This document shows, piece after piece, positions 61,624-64,000 of a stretch of 64,000 nt of DNA. The stretch lies in the NCBI GenBank assembly GCA_034003765.1, contig JAVEXZ010000003.1:70858-134857 (forward strand). Reading direction: 5' to 3'. Source of the DNA: JAAZGD01 sp034003765. GTDB lineage: Bacteria > Bacillota > Clostridia > Peptostreptococcales > Anaerovoracaceae. The notes beneath the pieces were generated by a model. It saw only the letters and a program-made list of their open reading frames with translations, was not told the DNA's origin and searched no databases. The translations under genes were made by a program, and so were the position numbers. Each line of letters starts with the position of its first letter. Positions within the stretch are counted from its first letter, which is position 1.

Positions 61624-63333
61624 ATGAAAATAACAGTAATAAAAGAGCTTAGAGCCCAACCCCAAGTTCTCACATTAGAAGAAGGAATTCGATTAAAAGA
61701 AGTGGCGGATGATTTTCAGAGTCAAGTTCCTTACCGAATTTTGGCCGCAAAGATAAACAACAAATTAGAAGACCTTAACATAGAACTTAAGGAAGATTGT
61801 CAGGTTGAATTTCTTGATGTACGTTCACAATCTGCCAACTTGATTTATCAACACAGCCTAATAATGATATATCTAAAGGCTATATCTGACGTTTTGGGGA
61901 AGACAGATGTTGAAATCGCTAATTCCTTGAATAAAGGGCTATATACAGAAGTTCGTTTTTTTCGTGAGGAGCTAGATGAGAATGGAAAAAACGAAAGAAA
62001 GGAAAGTCGAATATCCGAGGATGAAATCATCTTGGTTGAAAAGAGAATGAGAGAGCTAGTTGCCTCTGACCTCCCTTTTACCAGACAGAGATATAGCCGT
62101 GAAAAAGCTGCAGAATTGCTGGTGGAAGATGGGGACGTAGAAAAGATGAGGATTCTCAATTCATCTAATGTAGACACCATGGTGTTCTATTCCCTAGATG
62201 GATATTGGAATTTTTTCTATGGAAAGATGGTCCCATCCACTGGTTATATTGAATACTTTGAATTGCGACCATATAATGATGGAAAGGCTGTTTTGTTAAG
62301 ATTTCCCCACCACTCCAAACCCGACGAAGTTCCATTTTATGAAGATGATTTTTTGCTCTCAGAAGCTTTTGGAGAAGCAAAGAAATGGGGGCGACTTATG
62401 AAGTGCGCTTTCGTTTCTGACCTTAATGATAAAATCAAAGACGGTTCATATAAAGAACTTATTCTTATCAGCGAAGCCCTTCATGCAAAAAAGTTGGGGG
62501 AGGTTGTTGAACGCATCAAAGAGGAAGGGAAGAGAATTATTTTAATTGCTGGTCCTTCAAGTTCAGGAAAGACAACATTTGCAAAAAGGCTTGGAATTCA
62601 ACTTCGCGTAGAGGGATTAGAACCATTGTATCTAGGAACAGATGACTATTTTGTAGAGAGGAAGGACACGCCTCTAGATGAAAATGGTGAGCCTGACTAC
62701 GAGAGTTTGCGGGCCATAGATGTGGAACTCTTTAACCAGAACCTAAATGACCTCCTCTTAGGTAAAGAAGTGGACATCCCCTCTTTTGATTTTATAAAAG
62801 GAGAAAAACATTTTGGCCATAACTTAACATCCATTAAGCCAAACCAACTTGTAATAATAGAAGGCATCCATGCTTTAAACGATGCCATGACCCCCGAAAT
62901 TGACCAGGATGATAAATTTAAGATTTACATAAGCCCTCTAACTAATCTGAATATTGATGCACACAATCGAATCTCTACTACAGATTCCAGAATGCTTCGT
63001 CGCCTAGTTCGTGATAATCTTTATAGAGGTCATGATGCTCAAAGAACAATCAGAGACTGGCCCAAGGTAAGAGCCGGAGAAGACGTAAACATATTTCCAT
63101 ACAACAGTAAGGCGGATGTCTTTTTTAACTCGGTTCATATTTTTGAACTTTCGGTGTTAAAGACCCATGCCATTCCATTATTAAAGGCTATTAAAAGAGA
63201 AGAGCCAGAATATGCTGAGGCTCATAGGTTTTTGGCATTTCTGAGGTTTTTTCAAGGCATAGAGGATGAACATATTATTCCCAACAACTCAGTATTGCGA
63301 GAATTTATAGGCGGCAGCATTTTTATGGAGTAG
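61624..63333 (+). CDS. Nucleoside kinase with N-terminal TGS/ThrRS-like region
   Basis: 569 aa. N-terminal ubiquitin-like/TGS-type domain (about 1-60) and a ThrRS-like second domain (LIYQHSLIMIYLKAISDVLG, GYWNFFYGKMVPSTGYIEYFELRPY), then a uridine kinase module (about 295-500) with the P-loop GPSSSGKTTFAKRL and DDYFVERKDTPLDENGEPDYESL. This composite is a known clostridial family annotated as nucleoside kinase; the nucleoside is not certain. GAAGGAG before ATG 61624 sets the start (in-frame upstream start 61597 rejected). Confidence 0.85.
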   Translation: MKITVIKELRAQPQVLTLEEGIRLKEVADDFQSQVPYRILAAKINNKLEDLNIELKEDCQVEFLDVRSQSANLIYQHSLIMIYLKAISDVLGKTDVEIANSLNKGLYTEVRFFREELDENGKNERKESRISEDEIILVEKRMRELVASDLPFTRQRYSREKAAELLVEDGDVEKMRILNSSNVDTMVFYSLDGYWNFFYGKMVPSTGYIEYFELRPYNDGKAVLLRFPHHSKPDEVPFYEDDFLLSEAFGEAKKWGRLMKCAFVSDLNDKIKDGSYKELILISEALHAKKLGEVVERIKEEGKRIILIAGPSSSGKTTFAKRLGIQLRVEGLEPLYLGTDDYFVERKDTPLDENGEPDYESLRAIDVELFNQNLNDLLLGKEVDIPSFDFIKGEKHFGHNLTSIKPNQLVIIEGIHALNDAMTPEIDQDDKFKIYISPLTNLNIDAHNRISTTDSRMLRRLVRDNLYRGHDAQRTIRDWPKVRAGEDVNIFPYNSKADVFFNSVHIFELSVLKTHAIPLLKAIKREEPEYAEAHRFLAFLRFFQGIEDEHIIPNNSVLREFIGGSIFME

Positions 63334-63365
63334 GGATAAAACAACCAGCAAGGAGGGATAGAAGA

Positions 63366-63995
63366 ATGAATGCCAAAATGGTTTCAATATTAAAGAATTT
63401 TAAAAAACGAAATATAGAAGGGTATTATGCCGAAACTTCTGAAGAGGCGAGAACTATAGCCTTATCCATGGTTGAAGAAGGATCTGTTGTTTCTTGGGGT
63501 GGGTCAAAAACCCTGGAGGAAACTGGTATTCAAAAAGGGCTTTTTGAGCTTGAAGAGGCGGGCAAAATAATTATTATTGACCCTTTTAGACAAAAAGATC
63601 CAGAGGCTAATTATGAAGCACGGAGGCAAGGGCTATTAGCAGATGTTTACTTTCTAAGTGCCAATGCCATAACAACAGATGGAGAACTAGCGAACATTGA
63701 CGGGACTGGTAACAGGGTTGCCGCATTAACTTTTGGGCCTAAGAAGGTTATAGTAGTTGCAGGTATAAATAAAATGACGGACAATTTGGAGGAGGCTATT
63801 AAGAGGGTAAAGGAAGTTGCATGTCCCCAAAATGCAATAAGGCTTGGAAGAAAAACACCTTGTGCACTTACTGGGCATTGCTGCGATTGTCTCCTACCAA
63901 AAGAAACAATTTGTTCTTCCATTGTTACTACGAGATTCAACTTAACGCCTGGAAGGTTAAATATAATATTGATAAATGAAAAATTGGGGTTTTAG
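63366..63995 (+). CDS. LUD-domain protein (lactate utilization family)
   Basis: 209 aa single LUD (DUF162) domain. VSWGGSKTLEETG and NAITTDGELANIDGTGNR are family motifs, and the C-terminal cysteine string TPCALTGHCCDC with CSS later is usual in this group. LutB/LutC partners are absent, so lactate oxidation is not implied; many clostridial LUD proteins are stand-alone and uncharacterised. GGAGGG lies before the ATG. Ends five bases before the window edge. Confidence 0.85.
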   Translation: MNAKMVSILKNFKKRNIEGYYAETSEEARTIALSMVEEGSVVSWGGSKTLEETGIQKGLFELEEAGKIIIIDPFRQKDPEANYEARRQGLLADVYFLSANAITTDGELANIDGTGNRVAALTFGPKKVIVVAGINKMTDNLEEAIKRVKEVACPQNAIRLGRKTPCALTGHCCDCLLPKETICSSIVTTRFNLTPGRLNIILINEKLGF

Positions 63996-64000
63996 AGGTT

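Noticed and set aside
63366..63995. Lactate utilization operon lutABC
   Set aside because: Only one LUD protein is present; no LutA or LutB partner within the window.

Overview
The window is 64 kb of a low-GC, Gram-positive chromosome, most likely from a strict anaerobe of the class Clostridia. The evidence is the classic Firmicutes order priA-def-fmt-rsmB-stp-prkC-rsgA-rpe, the tig-clpP-clpX-lon-ysxC block, a dcw cluster with a PASTA penicillin-binding protein and DivIB, strong AGGAGG-type ribosome binding sites, intrinsic terminators, and iron-sulfur flavoenzymes typical of anaerobic fermenters. I cannot name the genus.

Layout: 1-9.8 kb is a housekeeping operon (replication restart, N-formylmethionine metabolism, rRNA methylation, Ser/Thr phosphatase and PASTA kinase, ribosome GTPase, pentose phosphate epimerase). 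9.8-15.8 kb is an accessory island: a 32-bp tandem repeat array, a terminator, a near-consensus promoter and a divergent Tad-like pilus/secretion operon with unusual ATPases and a run of tiny MKQ-starting membrane proteins. 15.9-17.6 kb is a beta-CASP metallo-beta-lactamase. 18-25.2 kb holds a class III aminotransferase and a three-gene NuoE/NuoF/(NuoG-GltD fusion) flavin-iron-sulfur complex, probably an electron-bifurcating NADH/NADPH/ferredoxin transhydrogenase. An orphan EIIC-like membrane protein and a CYTH protein follow. 27-33.7 kb is protein folding and proteolysis. 33.7-37.6 kb carries hpt, pduL, deoC, lgt and ychF.

37.8-41 kb is on the minus strand: a four-domain CoA-disulfide reductase/rhodanese/TusA/DsrE protein with a perfect palindrome near -41 of its putative promoter, and a lipoprotein. 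41.2-52.2 kb is the division and cell wall cluster (mraZ to divIB, without murE, murC or murB), preceded by MraZ boxes. 52.2-59.2 kb has xpt, a BMP-type nucleoside-like ABC importer and a second class III aminotransferase. 59.1-64 kb holds a MogA/MoaB protein, a DJ-1/PfpI protein, a PHP phosphoesterase, a PC4-like protein, a nucleoside kinase and a LUD-domain protein.

Two themes connect the parts. Purine and nucleoside scavenging recurs: hpt, xpt, BMP importer, deoC plus PduL (deoxyribose phosphate to acetaldehyde and acyl-CoA/acyl-phosphate), and a nucleoside kinase. Second, several spacers consist of short, decayed tandem repeats with 28-33 bp units whose sequences are unrelated to one another. 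The most novel-looking items are the divergent Tad-like operon and the redox complex.
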